Part shown: positions 17,419-26,250 of the stretch, one piece after another
Numbering within the stretch: the stretch's first letter is position 1
Layout: every line of letters begins with the position of its first letter
From: Xenorhabdus hominickii
GTDB lineage: Bacteria; Pseudomonadota; Gammaproteobacteria; Enterobacterales; Enterobacteriaceae
DNA: 64,000 nucleotides
NCBI RefSeq assembly: GCF_002632725.1
Contig: NZ_NJAI01000007.1
Coordinates: forward strand, 320,369-384,368
Direction of reading: 5' to 3'
The notes under the pieces: model-generated
Seen by the model: only the letters and a program-made list of their open reading frames with translations
Databases searched by the model: none
What the model was told of the DNA's origin: nothing
Translations under genes and position numbers: made by a program

Positions 17419-19985
17419 ATCACTTCCTGATCGCGTTTAGGTAACGTTTTCGTACTGTGCGTATAGGCACTATCGATCATGGTGGCATCATCAATGGTTG
17501 ACTGGGACATATCGGCGCGAAACAAATTGGCTTCCCGTAAATCAGCCCCGTCAAAGCTGCATTTTTGCATAAACGCCCCTAGCAGATTAGCATTATTCAA
17601 CTGTGCTTCCCGAAAGTCTGTTCTGGTGAATATGCTTTTGGTGGTATTCAAATATTGCATATTGGCCAATTGACAATTCGCTTCGCTTAAATCGCTATTA
17701 TTTAGCGTTGCAGCCTGAAAGATAGATTGAATCAGTGGTGTCTGGCGTAAGTTGCATTCTATCAATGTGGCACAGCTAAAATCAGCCTGATTAAGATCAC
17801 TTCCCATGGTAAATACACAGGCCAGTAGCTTGGCAGAACGAAAACTAATGGCTTTTGCGACAGTTTCGACCCATGAACAACCATCAAGCGTTGCATTATC
17901 AAAAACAGCTTGCTCTAGTTGGCATTTGATAAAGGAAACTTTATTTAAAATTGCATAATTGAATTTCAGAGAAGGCAATATCATTTCCAAAAAGGTACAG
18001 TCTTGCCATCTTGAATGTTGAAAGCGGCAGTGCGTGATAAATGTTTCTTGCAGAAATAAATCCGTGAAGTTGGCATTGTTAAATCGACAATGATCAAACA
18101 ATGTTTCCTGCAATTGAGTTTCTTTAAAACTTGTAGCAGAAAAATCGCTTTGTTCACACTTCGCTTGCGCCAGACTGGCATTATCGAGTTTTACACCATG
18201 CAGAGAGGCATGACAGATTTCGGCTCTGGCCAGTATTGCTTCGCTGAAATCTGCACCATCTAGTTGAGCGTCATTGAAACAGGCGCTTTCCAGTAAGGCC
18301 TGAGAAAAGTTGGCTCCTCGCAAATCCATGCCGGAGAAATCGGTTCCCGTAAAATCTATACCACGGAAATCACCGCCTTTCTGCATAATCCGTTGTGCCT
18401 GCTTGCGAACTATCTGCGACAGATTGCCCGTTAAACGCAGGGCAGGGCCTTGTGACTGTGCAGAGGCGAGATACATTTTGTGCAGCGATTGCTCAATTTG
18501 TGCCAGCTTTTCATCGCTTATGCCCATTTGTTGTTGCTGCTGGTGCAATATATCCCGTATCTGGTGGAAATTTTGGGATTCTTTGAACTTATTTTCTGCC
18601 GCTGTTTGTTCGACGTTAATGCCTTGCGCTTTGGCTCTTGCCTGGATTTTTGCTTGTTGTTGCTTGGTTTCAACGTATCTTTGGGTCGCATCCTGTTCTA
18701 TTTTGCTCACAAATTCTGGCAATTCATCCGGTTTCGGATTAGAAGGCGACTGAGTCGTGAGAGGAATTAACATGCTAATATCTCTTCCATATTTTTCCAT
18801 GCGCTCCCGTTGTTGCTCCCGCAGTCGTTTTTCACGATTTTGCAAATTTTCACTCAAGAAACTGCCATTTTCTGGTTGTTCTGTATCCACCCACGGGCCA
18901 ATAATCTCTTCTGAGATCAGATCCTTTTCCCGAAAGGCGTACAATGCGCCTTTTTCTTTATCCATACGCTGGTTGAGTATCTGAAGATAATGATTTTCAG
19001 TACGTGGAACACTAATCAGCTCCATTGCGGAGAGCATTTGCAAAACATCGCTGGCATCATCTTCATTAATTTGCGCACAACCGTGCCAGATCAGGAGTAT
19101 TTGTTCCAAGTGGGGAAAGAACCAGACGGTTGTATTGCGCATCATTATCTCTTCGAAAACGTTCTCATCAATACGTAATCGTTTGATAAAACAACGGGCT
19201 TGCCATGCTGGTAGAATGCCTTCTTGCACGGGTTTTTCAGGATGCATATTCCAGATACGCCATGTTGCTTTTTCTGGCAGTGCCTTATATTGTTCCCACC
19301 ATTGGTCGCGAGGGGCAGCATTAAAGAGTCGCCAGTCGATATCTTGGGAAAAACCGGGAAATTCGTTTACTAGCCACGCCTTATCGTATTTTTTACCTAT
19401 GCGAGTAAAACGGCGAGGCCACATGAAATCCAATGGACAAAAATTTGCAGGATTGGGCGTATCCCGTGGCGATAATAGTCGCCTATGTAAAGTTTCAATA
19501 TTAGGTAAGCGGTGGATCGCCATGCCATTCTCTTGTATCTCTGGCGTGAAACCGATTCCGTGCGGATTCTCATCATAGTTTTGCCCGCCGAATGCACGGC
19601 TCCAATCCAATCGCATTTGTTCAAATTCTTGTGGCTTGGAGGGGGTATCATCAATCCAATGGCGATCACCGAAAGCAATTAATGTTTTATCCAATTGTCC
19701 CACCTGAATTCGTGCCGAACAGGTGGTTTTATCTGTCTGATGATGGGTATAGACATAACCCGTAGCGAGAAATTCAGCGCAGGATTTGGGTAATCCAAGA
19801 TCGATGATGCCATTACAGGTTTTCAATTCAGTCTCTGCAAGCTGCCAGAGCTCTGGCTCTGGTCGCAGGCGGGGGGATGCACTCATATCGGCTAATGCCA
19901 TAATGGATACCCCAAGATAATTCTTTTGCTGCCAACGATAAGGGCGATGAAGCATACTTAAGCGCAGAGGTTTAATGATTTTCAT
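17415..19985 (-). CDS. DUF2169 plus pentapeptide-repeat protein, cluster A
   Basis: This 856-residue protein has three parts. Residues 1 to about 310 form the DUF2169 domain (MALADMSASPRLRPEPELW, then LDWSRAFGGQNYDENPHG and RFTRIGKKYDKAWL). Residues of about 375-510 are charged and Gln-rich, probably coiled coil. From about 545 to the end there are pentapeptide repeats (FRGIDFTGTDFSGMDLRGAN and many more). DUF2169 proteins accompany VgrG and PAAR-like genes in many T6SS loci and are thought to act as cargo adaptors; the exact job here is not known. It lies 27 bp after vgrG and overlaps the next pentapeptide gene by 4 bp. Confidence 0.82.
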   Translation of the reverse strand: MKIIKPLRLSMLHRPYRWQQKNYLGVSIMALADMSASPRLRPEPELWQLAETELKTCNGIIDLGLPKSCAEFLATGYVYTHHQTDKTTCSARIQVGQLDKTLIAFGDRHWIDDTPSKPQEFEQMRLDWSRAFGGQNYDENPHGIGFTPEIQENGMAIHRLPNIETLHRRLLSPRDTPNPANFCPLDFMWPRRFTRIGKKYDKAWLVNEFPGFSQDIDWRLFNAAPRDQWWEQYKALPEKATWRIWNMHPEKPVQEGILPAWQARCFIKRLRIDENVFEEIMMRNTTVWFFPHLEQILLIWHGCAQINEDDASDVLQMLSAMELISVPRTENHYLQILNQRMDKEKGALYAFREKDLISEEIIGPWVDTEQPENGSFLSENLQNREKRLREQQRERMEKYGRDISMLIPLTTQSPSNPKPDELPEFVSKIEQDATQRYVETKQQQAKIQARAKAQGINVEQTAAENKFKESQNFHQIRDILHQQQQQMGISDEKLAQIEQSLHKMYLASAQSQGPALRLTGNLSQIVRKQAQRIMQKGGDFRGIDFTGTDFSGMDLRGANFSQALLESACFNDAQLDGADFSEAILARAEICHASLHGVKLDNASLAQAKCEQSDFSATSFKETQLQETLFDHCRFNNANFTDLFLQETFITHCRFQHSRWQDCTFLEMILPSLKFNYAILNKVSFIKCQLEQAVFDNATLDGCSWVETVAKAISFRSAKLLACVFTMGSDLNQADFSCATLIECNLRQTPLIQSIFQAATLNNSDLSEANCQLANMQYLNTTKSIFTRTDFREAQLNNANLLGAFMQKCSFDGADLREANLFRADMSQSTIDDATMIDSAYTHSTKTLPKRDQEVI

Positions 19986-20012
19986 TGAAAAGCCCTAATT
20001 AAATCTTCTTGG

Positions 20013-21944
20013 TTAACCCAACTGGATAAGTGGGGCAGATATGGTAACCATCAGCGTGCCTTTAGTATCTAAGGTAGTGGTGGATTTTAGGGTTAATTTA
20101 TTGGCGCTGATTTCGGCCATTCCTGTGATTGATTCATTTTTATTGCCAGTAATGTTCAACTTATAACTTCCACTGACCTTTTCTGATTTATTGCCAATGA
20201 TACTTGCTTTATATCCGCCAGTGACTGAGAGTTCTTTACCATTGCTAACAGTCGTTTTCTGTTTATTCTTGAATGTGGCTGTTTCTTCGCCTTCTACGGT
20301 TGTTTCACGTTTTGCCTTGTAGAGGAATGTGGCGTCCTGAGCTACTGTATCCTGCTGTTTTTTATCTATTTCTGTAGTACGTGAACCTTCAATTTTTACT
20401 GTTTGATCATTCTCCACTGAGATCTTCATGTCTTTTTCTGCATGTATTTCAAAGGACTCTTTGCCTTGGGCATCATCCATAAACAAGTAGCTGGCATTAT
20501 CTTTTCCTCCCTCGATACTGCGTGACATGATACCCGTTTTGGTCGCTTCTTCAGGCAATCCCCAGGGGGGCATATTATTTTTGTTAAAATTACGTCCCAC
20601 AACGAGCGGTTCATCTGGGTTGTTATTGATAAAACTAACGATAACTTCTTCTCCAATTCGTGGAACTTGTATAGCCCCAAATTTAGCGCCAGACCAATTA
20701 TTAGATACTCTTACCCAGCAGGAACTTTTATCGTCTTTTGTATCGCTTCGATCCCAGTGAAATTTGAGTTTTACCCGACCATGTTCGTCTGTCCAGATGG
20801 TTTTTCCGCTTGCCCCGACAACGGTAGCCCGTTCAGTTCCTGCAATTGGCCACGGTGTTATGCGAGGTGCTCGCCAGTTCACTTTGGATGGGATAGCTGT
20901 AAATTTAATGGTTCTTCTTTTTTCGTCAGGGGAAGACGTCCTCCCCGAGACATAAGCAGATTCGTGGAATTCATAATTCGCGCTGACAATAAGATATTCA
21001 CCGTTATCTTTATCCCGTAATGCTTTTGATAAGGTAAAGGTGTAGCCTGGAGCAATGCCGGATCCTCCGGTTTTTGCTTTTATATAATGACCTTGCGCGG
21101 TAGAAGATTGCTGTAGTACCCGAACATAAAATTGCCCTTGAGTATTTTCGGTATAATTTCCGGGCCATTCAAATAATTCTGTTTTAGGTACAGTAGGGTC
21201 TGGATTTTGCTGTGTTTCTTTTAATTGTGCATTAGGTTTAAGAAAATCATAGTCATTCATTGTATAGAGTTTTGGTGTAATTGAATAACTTACCGTCCAA
21301 TCAAATAGATAATTTTTGTTTTTAATCAATGGCGGAAAATGATTTGGATAATATTCAAAGGTCTCATATTCGGGCAGAGCAGAATGGGATTGAGGAGAAT
21401 CAGCTAATATAAGTATATGATCACTATTACTATGTTGAAAATAGTAATAAATTCCTTCACGTTCCATAATGCGACTCAAAAAATCGAAGTCAGTTTCTTT
21501 ATATTGTGTGCAGTATTCTAATGGCTGATATTTTGAGTTTAGTTCATTCTTAAACTTTACTTTATGTTTATCCAGAACATCTTTAATAATTTCTGGAACC
21601 GTTTTTTTTTGCCAGATTTTGAAATCTTTGTTGAGGGTTAGAATGTATAAAGCTGGCTGAATGATAACTTTATACAAATAGAAATAAGTATCATAATAAT
21701 CACAAATGATCGCTTCACGAATAAGTCCACTGAGATAACGTGGTTCTTCCGCTGTATTTATTGAATTTTTTATCTCGATTGATATCAGTTTGTTTCTTAA
21801 TTCTTTGACATCAATATCTTTCTTTTTACTGAAAAGTTCGACTTCAAAACTATAAATGGTTGAGAGTTTTTCCTCTCCTTTTAATGACTTAAAAAGCAGA
21901 GCATCATCGCCTAATGAAGAATGTGCAATAATGGTTCTTTCCAT
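20013..21944 (-). CDS. vgrG: VgrG spike protein (TssI), cluster A
   Basis: VgrG trimers form the puncturing spike on top of the Hcp tube. This copy has 643 residues. The gp27-like part covers about 1-380 (YSFEVELFSKKKDID, the EREGIYYYFQHS block). The OB-fold of gp5 type follows (GRVKLKFHWDR, SCWVRVSN, RIGEEVIVSFINNNPDEPLVVG, then NMPPW). The last 170 residues are short repetitive strands (VSGSYKLNITGNKNESITG) that form the beta-helix needle. There is no added effector domain; the chain ends at SAPLIQLG. AAGGAG precedes the ATG. It is the first gene of cluster A. Confidence 0.95.
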   Translation of the reverse strand: MERTIIAHSSLGDDALLFKSLKGEEKLSTIYSFEVELFSKKKDIDVKELRNKLISIEIKNSINTAEEPRYLSGLIREAIICDYYDTYFYLYKVIIQPALYILTLNKDFKIWQKKTVPEIIKDVLDKHKVKFKNELNSKYQPLEYCTQYKETDFDFLSRIMEREGIYYYFQHSNSDHILILADSPQSHSALPEYETFEYYPNHFPPLIKNKNYLFDWTVSYSITPKLYTMNDYDFLKPNAQLKETQQNPDPTVPKTELFEWPGNYTENTQGQFYVRVLQQSSTAQGHYIKAKTGGSGIAPGYTFTLSKALRDKDNGEYLIVSANYEFHESAYVSGRTSSPDEKRRTIKFTAIPSKVNWRAPRITPWPIAGTERATVVGASGKTIWTDEHGRVKLKFHWDRSDTKDDKSSCWVRVSNNWSGAKFGAIQVPRIGEEVIVSFINNNPDEPLVVGRNFNKNNMPPWGLPEEATKTGIMSRSIEGGKDNASYLFMDDAQGKESFEIHAEKDMKISVENDQTVKIEGSRTTEIDKKQQDTVAQDATFLYKAKRETTVEGEETATFKNKQKTTVSNGKELSVTGGYKASIIGNKSEKVSGSYKLNITGNKNESITGMAEISANKLTLKSTTTLDTKGTLMVTISAPLIQLG

Positions 21945-22326
21945 TTGGAGCTCCTTTTTATTGAAAGCTACCGCACGAACCTTACCAAAGAAGGGCCAGC
22001 TACTAAGTCTCTTAATGGAGTCATTTGATGACTATAGTTATTAATCGCATTAAAATATTTATAAGTGCAATTATCCTACATTCTAATTATAAAATAAGTG
22101 ATATTTTTTTTGTGAAAACAAAATCCATGTCACAAAAATGCTTAAAGCAGTAATTGTTAAATATTTAAAGAGATCAAATTAATAGGGATGAATTTTGGGA
22201 TGAGGAGGGAAGAAGCAGGATCTGACGACAAAGATTAACTCATTGTCGCCAGAAAATAATTTTATAAAACAATTAGTTTGCTGGATAGAAAAGCAAAAAC
22301 AGTATTATCTTTTTAATTTTAAAAAA
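21945..22326. other. 382-bp intergenic region: leader of cluster A and 3' flank of tpx
   Basis: The first 50 bases hold the vgrG ribosome binding site and the leader element described separately. The rest is AT-rich and must carry the promoter for cluster A (minus strand) and the tpx 3' end. A short imperfect stem lies near 22220-22250 (ctgacgacaa / ttgtcgccag, one G-T pair), without a clear T-run. I could not assign a sigma-70 or sigma-54 promoter with confidence. No gene is visible. Confidence 0.5.
21961..21994 (-). promoter_or_regulatory. Conserved vgrG leader element, cluster A
   Basis: This 34-nt element lies 16 nt upstream of the vgrG start. On the coding strand it reads CCTT-CTTTGGT-AAGG, a small possible hairpin, followed by the core CGTGCGGTAGCT. 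The same core and hairpin position occur upstream of the cluster B vgrG (56265-56298). The surrounding sequence does not match, so the element itself appears to be retained. The function is unknown; an mRNA leader or regulator site is possible. Confidence 0.5.
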
Positions 22327-22830
22327 TTATTTGAGTGCAGATAAAGCACTGTCATAGTCAGGTTCATTGGTGATTTCATCGACCAGCTGGCTATAAACAA
22401 CGTGGTTATTTTCGTCCAGAATAACAACAGCGCGTGCGGTCAATCCACCCAATGGGCCTTCGTTTATTGCTACGCCATAATCTTTATGAAATTCTCCACC
22501 ACGGAGCGTAGAAAGAGTCACAACATTAGACAACCCTTCAGAACCACAGAAACGAGACTGTGCAAAAGGCAAATCTGCTGAAATACACAATACAACGGTG
22601 TTGTTCAGCTCACTGGCGAGTTGATTGAATGTACGGACAGATGTGGCACAAACACCGGTATCAATGCTTGGAAAGATATTCAGTATTTTACGTTTCCCTA
22701 CGTATTGGCTCAGTGTTACATCAGCGAGATCTTTAGCGACTAGCGTGAACTCTTTTGCTGTCTGGCCTGCTTGTGGAAAATCGCCGTTGACGGTGATATC
22801 GCTACCTTGAAACTTGACTGTTTGTGTCAT
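22327..22830 (-). CDS. tpx: Thiol peroxidase Tpx
   Basis: Tpx is an atypical 2-Cys peroxiredoxin that reduces hydrogen peroxide and alkyl hydroperoxides with thioredoxin. The 167-residue chain shows the peroxidatic cysteine in [15 protein letters not shown] (about Cys61) and the resolving cysteine in SRFCGSEGL (about Cys95). Length and sequence agree with E. coli Tpx. A GAAGGAT ribosome binding site precedes the ATG at 22830. It is divergent from mppA and separated from cluster A by 382 bp. Confidence 0.97.
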   Translation of the reverse strand: MTQTVKFQGSDITVNGDFPQAGQTAKEFTLVAKDLADVTLSQYVGKRKILNIFPSIDTGVCATSVRTFNQLASELNNTVVLCISADLPFAQSRFCGSEGLSNVVTLSTLRGGEFHKDYGVAINEGPLGGLTARAVVILDENNHVVYSQLVDEITNEPDYDSALSALK

Positions 22831-23139
22831 GATTTTATCCTTCTATAAAGTAAAGCTGCGCTGTCAGTGTAAAGGAATAGTGCGATCTTGCCCACAAAAA
22901 TAGATGTAATATTAATTAAATACTCTAACTTACTTTATTAAACAATGTCTTATATCCTTCATTTTTCCAATTATCGCTGTGTTAGCTGTACTCACTCATT
23001 TTAGTTATATAGTTAGTTTCAGTTATATCGTCAGTTATGTGACTGAGGGTTCGCTCTCTAGCTACCGCACTGCAACTTGGAATCTATTGGGTATATAATT
23101 TATTTTTAAGATAATAATTAGACTGATAAGGCAAAATTT
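22831..23139. other. 309-bp divergent intergenic region between tpx and mppA
   Basis: This AT-rich gap must hold promoters for both tpx (minus) and mppA (plus). I could not place either with confidence. Its right part contains a half copy of a dispersed repeat (23059-23095). An AAGG ribosome binding site for mppA lies near 23127. No ORF of interest is present. Confidence 0.5.
23059..23095. repeat. Partial dispersed palindromic repeat upstream of mppA
   Basis: Bases 23071-23095 match 60810-60834 at 22 of 25 positions (core aatctattg, ending gtata). The 12 bases just before (tagctaccgcac) are identical to part of the leader element upstream of the cluster B vgrG. The left palindromic arm seen at 60781 is not present here, so this appears to be a half element. 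Confidence 0.5.
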
Positions 23140-24765
23140 ATGCATAGTTTTACGCTACTTCCCTCTGTACTGTTGATGACCGGACTTTCTCTTTCTTTTT
23201 CCGCTTCCGCCGCTCATGTTCCTGTTGAAACTCAACTCGATCCCCATCAGGAATTGGTTCGCCAGTTGAAAGATGAACCTGCATCACTAGACCCGATAAA
23301 ATCTTTCGGTTTAACAGAGGCACAAGTACTGCGTGATTTGTTTGAGGGTTTGGTTAATCAAGATGCCCACGGTCAGGCCACTCCGGGGGTTGCTATTGAT
23401 TGGAAGACGACAGATAACAAAACATGGATTTTTACACTACGTCAGGATGCTCGTTGGTCTAATGGTGACAGCGTCACAGCATCTGATTTTGTTTATAGCT
23501 GGCAGAGATTAGTTAATCCTGCAAATGCTTCCTCTTTTTCGTGGTTTGCGGCTTTATCAGGCATTCAGAATGCCCAGGAAATTATTGATGGAAAATTACC
23601 ACCAGAAGAATTGGGTGTGAAAGCCATCGATCCTTATACATTGAAAGTGACCCTGAATCGGCCTGTCCCTTATTTCCCCAGTATGACAACCAACTTTAGC
23701 CTTTATCCGGTCAACAAAATGAGTGTTGAAAAATACGGTAACGAGTGGACCCGAGTGGGGTATTTGATTGGTAATGGGGCATTTATGCTCTCGGGGCGCG
23801 TGGTGAACGAAAAGATTATCCTGACGCCAAATCCGTATTATTGGGATCACAAAAATACGGTACTGAAAAAAGTGACCTTTATGCCCATTAATCAGGAGTC
23901 TCATGCAACCAAGCGTTACTTAGCCGGAGATGTGGATATTACGGAATCTTTCCCTAAAAACATGTACCAGAAATTGTTGCGGGATCTGCCGGGGCAAGTC
24001 TTCACACCGGATCAATTAGGAACATACTACTATGCTTTCAATACACAGCGGGCACCCACGAATGATATTCGGATTAGACAAGCGCTTTCTATGACGATAG
24101 ATAAGAGATTGATTGCGGAAAAAATAGTCGGAACAGGAGAAAAACCTGCATGGCATTTTACTCCTGATGTGACAGCAGGATTCCAACCGGAGAGAAGCAG
24201 ACAGGAAACCCTGACTCAACAAGAGTTGGATGATCAAGCGAGAGCACTATTGAAAGAAGCCGGATATGGACCGAGACATCCGCTTAAAATATCTTTTCTT
24301 TATAATAGCTTGGAAAACAATCAGAGAATAGCCATTGCCATCAGCTCAGAGTGGAAAAAGAAATTGGGCGTGGAAGTCAAATTAGTCAATCAGGAATGGA
24401 AAACTTACGTTGATAACCGTAATACCGGTAATTTCGATGTAGTGAGAGCATCTTGGACGGGAGACTATAACGAACCATCAAGTTTTCTGTCCCTTTTGGC
24501 CTCTACACACAGCGGCAATATTGCGAAATTCTACAATACTGACTATGACGCGCTACTCAAATCTGCCAGTCTTGAAACTGATGAGGTAGCCAGAAATCGC
24601 GATTACAATCAGGCAGAAAAAATGATTGCTGAGCAAGCACCGATTGTCCCGATTTATCAATATACCAATGGCCGATTGATTAAACCGTGGCTAAAAGGAT
24701 ACCCGATCACCAATCCTGAAGATGTTGCCTATAGCCATACCATGTATATCATCAAGAAGCATTAA
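23140..24765 (+). CDS. mppA: Periplasmic murein peptide-binding protein MppA
   Basis: This is a 541-residue periplasmic solute-binding protein of the OppA/MppA family (SBP family 5). A signal peptide covers about 1-24 (LLPSVLLMTGLSLSFSASA). The stretches DEPASLDPIKSFGL, DLFEGLVNQDAHG, SFPKNMYQKLL and GTYYYAFNTQ follow E. coli MppA very closely, so I prefer MppA (murein tripeptide binding, delivering to the Opp permease) to OppA. No permease genes are adjacent, as expected for mppA. zntB follows 24 bp downstream and may share the transcript. Confidence 0.9.
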   Translation: MHSFTLLPSVLLMTGLSLSFSASAAHVPVETQLDPHQELVRQLKDEPASLDPIKSFGLTEAQVLRDLFEGLVNQDAHGQATPGVAIDWKTTDNKTWIFTLRQDARWSNGDSVTASDFVYSWQRLVNPANASSFSWFAALSGIQNAQEIIDGKLPPEELGVKAIDPYTLKVTLNRPVPYFPSMTTNFSLYPVNKMSVEKYGNEWTRVGYLIGNGAFMLSGRVVNEKIILTPNPYYWDHKNTVLKKVTFMPINQESHATKRYLAGDVDITESFPKNMYQKLLRDLPGQVFTPDQLGTYYYAFNTQRAPTNDIRIRQALSMTIDKRLIAEKIVGTGEKPAWHFTPDVTAGFQPERSRQETLTQQELDDQARALLKEAGYGPRHPLKISFLYNSLENNQRIAIAISSEWKKKLGVEVKLVNQEWKTYVDNRNTGNFDVVRASWTGDYNEPSSFLSLLASTHSGNIAKFYNTDYDALLKSASLETDEVARNRDYNQAEKMIAEQAPIVPIYQYTNGRLIKPWLKGYPITNPEDVAYSHTMYIIKKH

Positions 24766-24789
24766 ACCAAGTACAAAAAAGGAGTGGAT

Positions 24790-25773
24790 GTGGAAACGAT
24801 CTATGGCGCGGTATTTAAAGGCTCAAATGCAATTTATGCCTGCCAGTTGAATGGTGAGGGCGGTCTTACGGTATTTGAAGACGATTCATCGGCCACAATA
24901 AAGCAGCCATTTTGGCAACATCTTGATTATAAAAATCAGGACAGCTATCAATGGATAATGAATACCCCTTTATTATCATCTCCTATAAAGGAGGGGTTAT
25001 TGGGGGAAAGTATTCGTCCAAAGGTATTGCGTACCGGTGAAAGCACTTTGATTACCTTAAGGTCAGTGAACCGTAATGACAATGCACGCCCTGATCACTT
25101 GGTTTCGTTCCGCATCTATATTAATGACAAAATCATTATCTCCAGTCGCCACCGGAAAATTCATTCTATCGACCAAGTTCAGGCAGATTTACATAACGGC
25201 ATTGGTGCTAAAAGCACCGGCCATTGGCTGACTGAAATAGCGGATGCCATTACTGATGAAGTGAATGACTTTATTGAAGAGTTGCATGATAACTTGATTG
25301 AACTTGAGGACGATATTTTGGAGCAGAAAGTTCCCGGTCGTGGGGAACTGGTATTGCTGCGTAAACAGTTAATTGTCCTGCGTCGGTACATGTCACCACA
25401 GCGTGATGTTTTCATCCGGCTGGCTAGTGAACGGTTACCCTGGATGAGCGATGAAGAGCGTCGTTTAATGCAGGAAATTGCTGATCGTTTGGGGAGAGGG
25501 TTGGATGATCTTGATGGCTGCATCGCCCGCACCGCAGTCCTTGCGGATGAAATTACGTCCATGATGGCTGATGCCATGAATCGTCGTACTTATATTATGT
25601 CTCTGATGGCAATGATATTCTTGCCAAGCTCGTTCCTGACCGGGTTATTTGGCGTCAATTTGGGGGGAATACCGGGTAATGAATACTCGTTTGGGTTCGG
25701 TTTGTTCAGCTTGTTGCTATCTATATTGATCGGTATTTTCGCGTGGTGGCTGAGGCGAACCAAATGGCTGTAA
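24790..25773 (+). CDS. zntB: Zinc transporter ZntB (CorA family)
   Basis: ZntB is a CorA-type pentameric inner-membrane zinc transporter. The long soluble N-terminal domain is followed by two C-terminal membrane helices (IMSLMAMIFLPSSFLTGLFG and LFSLLLSILIGIFAWWL). The loop between them carries GVN, the ZntB form of the CorA GMN motif. I choose the GTG at 24790, which lies 5 nt after the GGAG ribosome binding site and gives 327 residues, the E. coli length. An in-frame GTG at 24784 overlaps that binding site. The mppA-zntB order fits the enterobacterial neighbourhood. Confidence 0.93.
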   Translation: METIYGAVFKGSNAIYACQLNGEGGLTVFEDDSSATIKQPFWQHLDYKNQDSYQWIMNTPLLSSPIKEGLLGESIRPKVLRTGESTLITLRSVNRNDNARPDHLVSFRIYINDKIIISSRHRKIHSIDQVQADLHNGIGAKSTGHWLTEIADAITDEVNDFIEELHDNLIELEDDILEQKVPGRGELVLLRKQLIVLRRYMSPQRDVFIRLASERLPWMSDEERRLMQEIADRLGRGLDDLDGCIARTAVLADEITSMMADAMNRRTYIMSLMAMIFLPSSFLTGLFGVNLGGIPGNEYSFGFGLFSLLLSILIGIFAWWLRRTKWL

Positions 25774-25827
25774 GAAAAGTAAATTACTGTAAGAAAAAAT
25801 GGCTATAGCAAAATAGTGCCGTTGAGT

Positions 25828-25841
25828 TTGAGATATATCAA
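25828..25841 (+). promoter_or_regulatory. FNR box upstream of fnrS
   Basis: TTGAGATATATCAA differs from the FNR consensus TTGAT-N4-ATCAA at one position. Its centre lies about 42 bp before the predicted fnrS 5' end, the usual place for class II activation by FNR. The anaerobic control is inferred from this spacing and from what is known for E. coli fnrS. Confidence 0.8.
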
Positions 25842-25876
25842 TAACTAAGCCTTACAATTGAGGCACTATAACTGTC

Positions 25877-26006
25877 GCAGGTGAATGCAACGTTGAGCGA
25901 TGAACGTTGTGCTCCATAATTGTAGTTTTTCTCATATTGAGCTTCATACAGAATAATTGACCATGATTATGCCGATGCTAACATTAGCATCGGCTGTTTT
26001 TTATTT
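25877..26006 (+). ncRNA. fnrS: Small RNA FnrS
   Basis: FnrS is an Hfq-dependent small RNA induced without oxygen by FNR and ArcA; it represses aerobic-metabolism mRNAs. The 5' end (GCAGGTGAATGCAACG, then GAGCGATG and GCTCCATA) follows the E. coli FnrS as I remember it, including its target-pairing 5' part. It ends in a strong terminator (stem gccgatgcta / tagcatcggc, then a T-run). A TATAAC -10-like hexamer lies near 25867, and the FNR box is upstream. The position after zntB and before ttcA also matches E. coli, where fnrS follows zntB. The exact 5' end is estimated from the homologue. Confidence 0.9.
25971..26006 (+). terminator. Rho-independent terminator of fnrS
   Basis: A perfect 10-bp stem (gccgatgcta / tagcatcggc) with an ACAT loop is followed by TGTTTTTTATTT. 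It forms the 3' end of FnrS, where it also serves Hfq binding in this RNA family. Confidence 0.9.
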
Positions 26007-26154
26007 CGACGTCCAATGTGCTGGGCGATTTTTGCGCTATAGTGGTTCGTCTACCAGCAACTCCAGCCAAGGCAAATCCGGGGGGCGGCGGTGTATAAAC
26101 AACCACTCAGGACACCATCCTATACCGGGTTGCAACCTGTTATTTGCAGACTTG

Positions 26155-26183
26155 TTTCAAACAAAAAGAAAAATCCGTATAAT
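26155..26183 (+). promoter_or_regulatory. Candidate sigma-70 promoter for ttcA
   Basis: A perfect TATAAT (26178-26183) lies 17 bp after TTTCAA (26155-26160), a weak -35. Transcription would start near 26190, about 60 bases before the ttcA ATG. The unusually G-rich stretch at 26080-26092 just upstream is unexplained. Confidence 0.45.
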
Positions 26184-26250
26184 CCTGTCCCCGCAAAGAA
26201 TCCATATAGGAAATCTATCGTCGATATAATCGACAATGTGAGAAGTCGCG

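Noticed and set aside
18310..18753. Plus-strand frame of 147 codons
   Set aside because: It lies antisense to the DUF2169/pentapeptide gene and is Cys/Ser-rich in the way that complements of such repeats are; no ribosome binding site or family match.
15713..19985. A T6SS effector with immunity protein among the tip genes
   Set aside because: The proteins are pentapeptide repeats, DUF2169, DUF3540 and PAAR-like; no catalytic motif or small immunity-like gene was seen.
22220..22250. Terminator for tpx
   Set aside because: The stem is imperfect, 75 bp from the stop, and lacks a T-run on the tpx strand; it is mentioned only in the intergenic note.
23140..24765. Naming the binding protein OppA
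   Set aside because: The sequence follows MppA more closely and no opp permease genes are adjacent.
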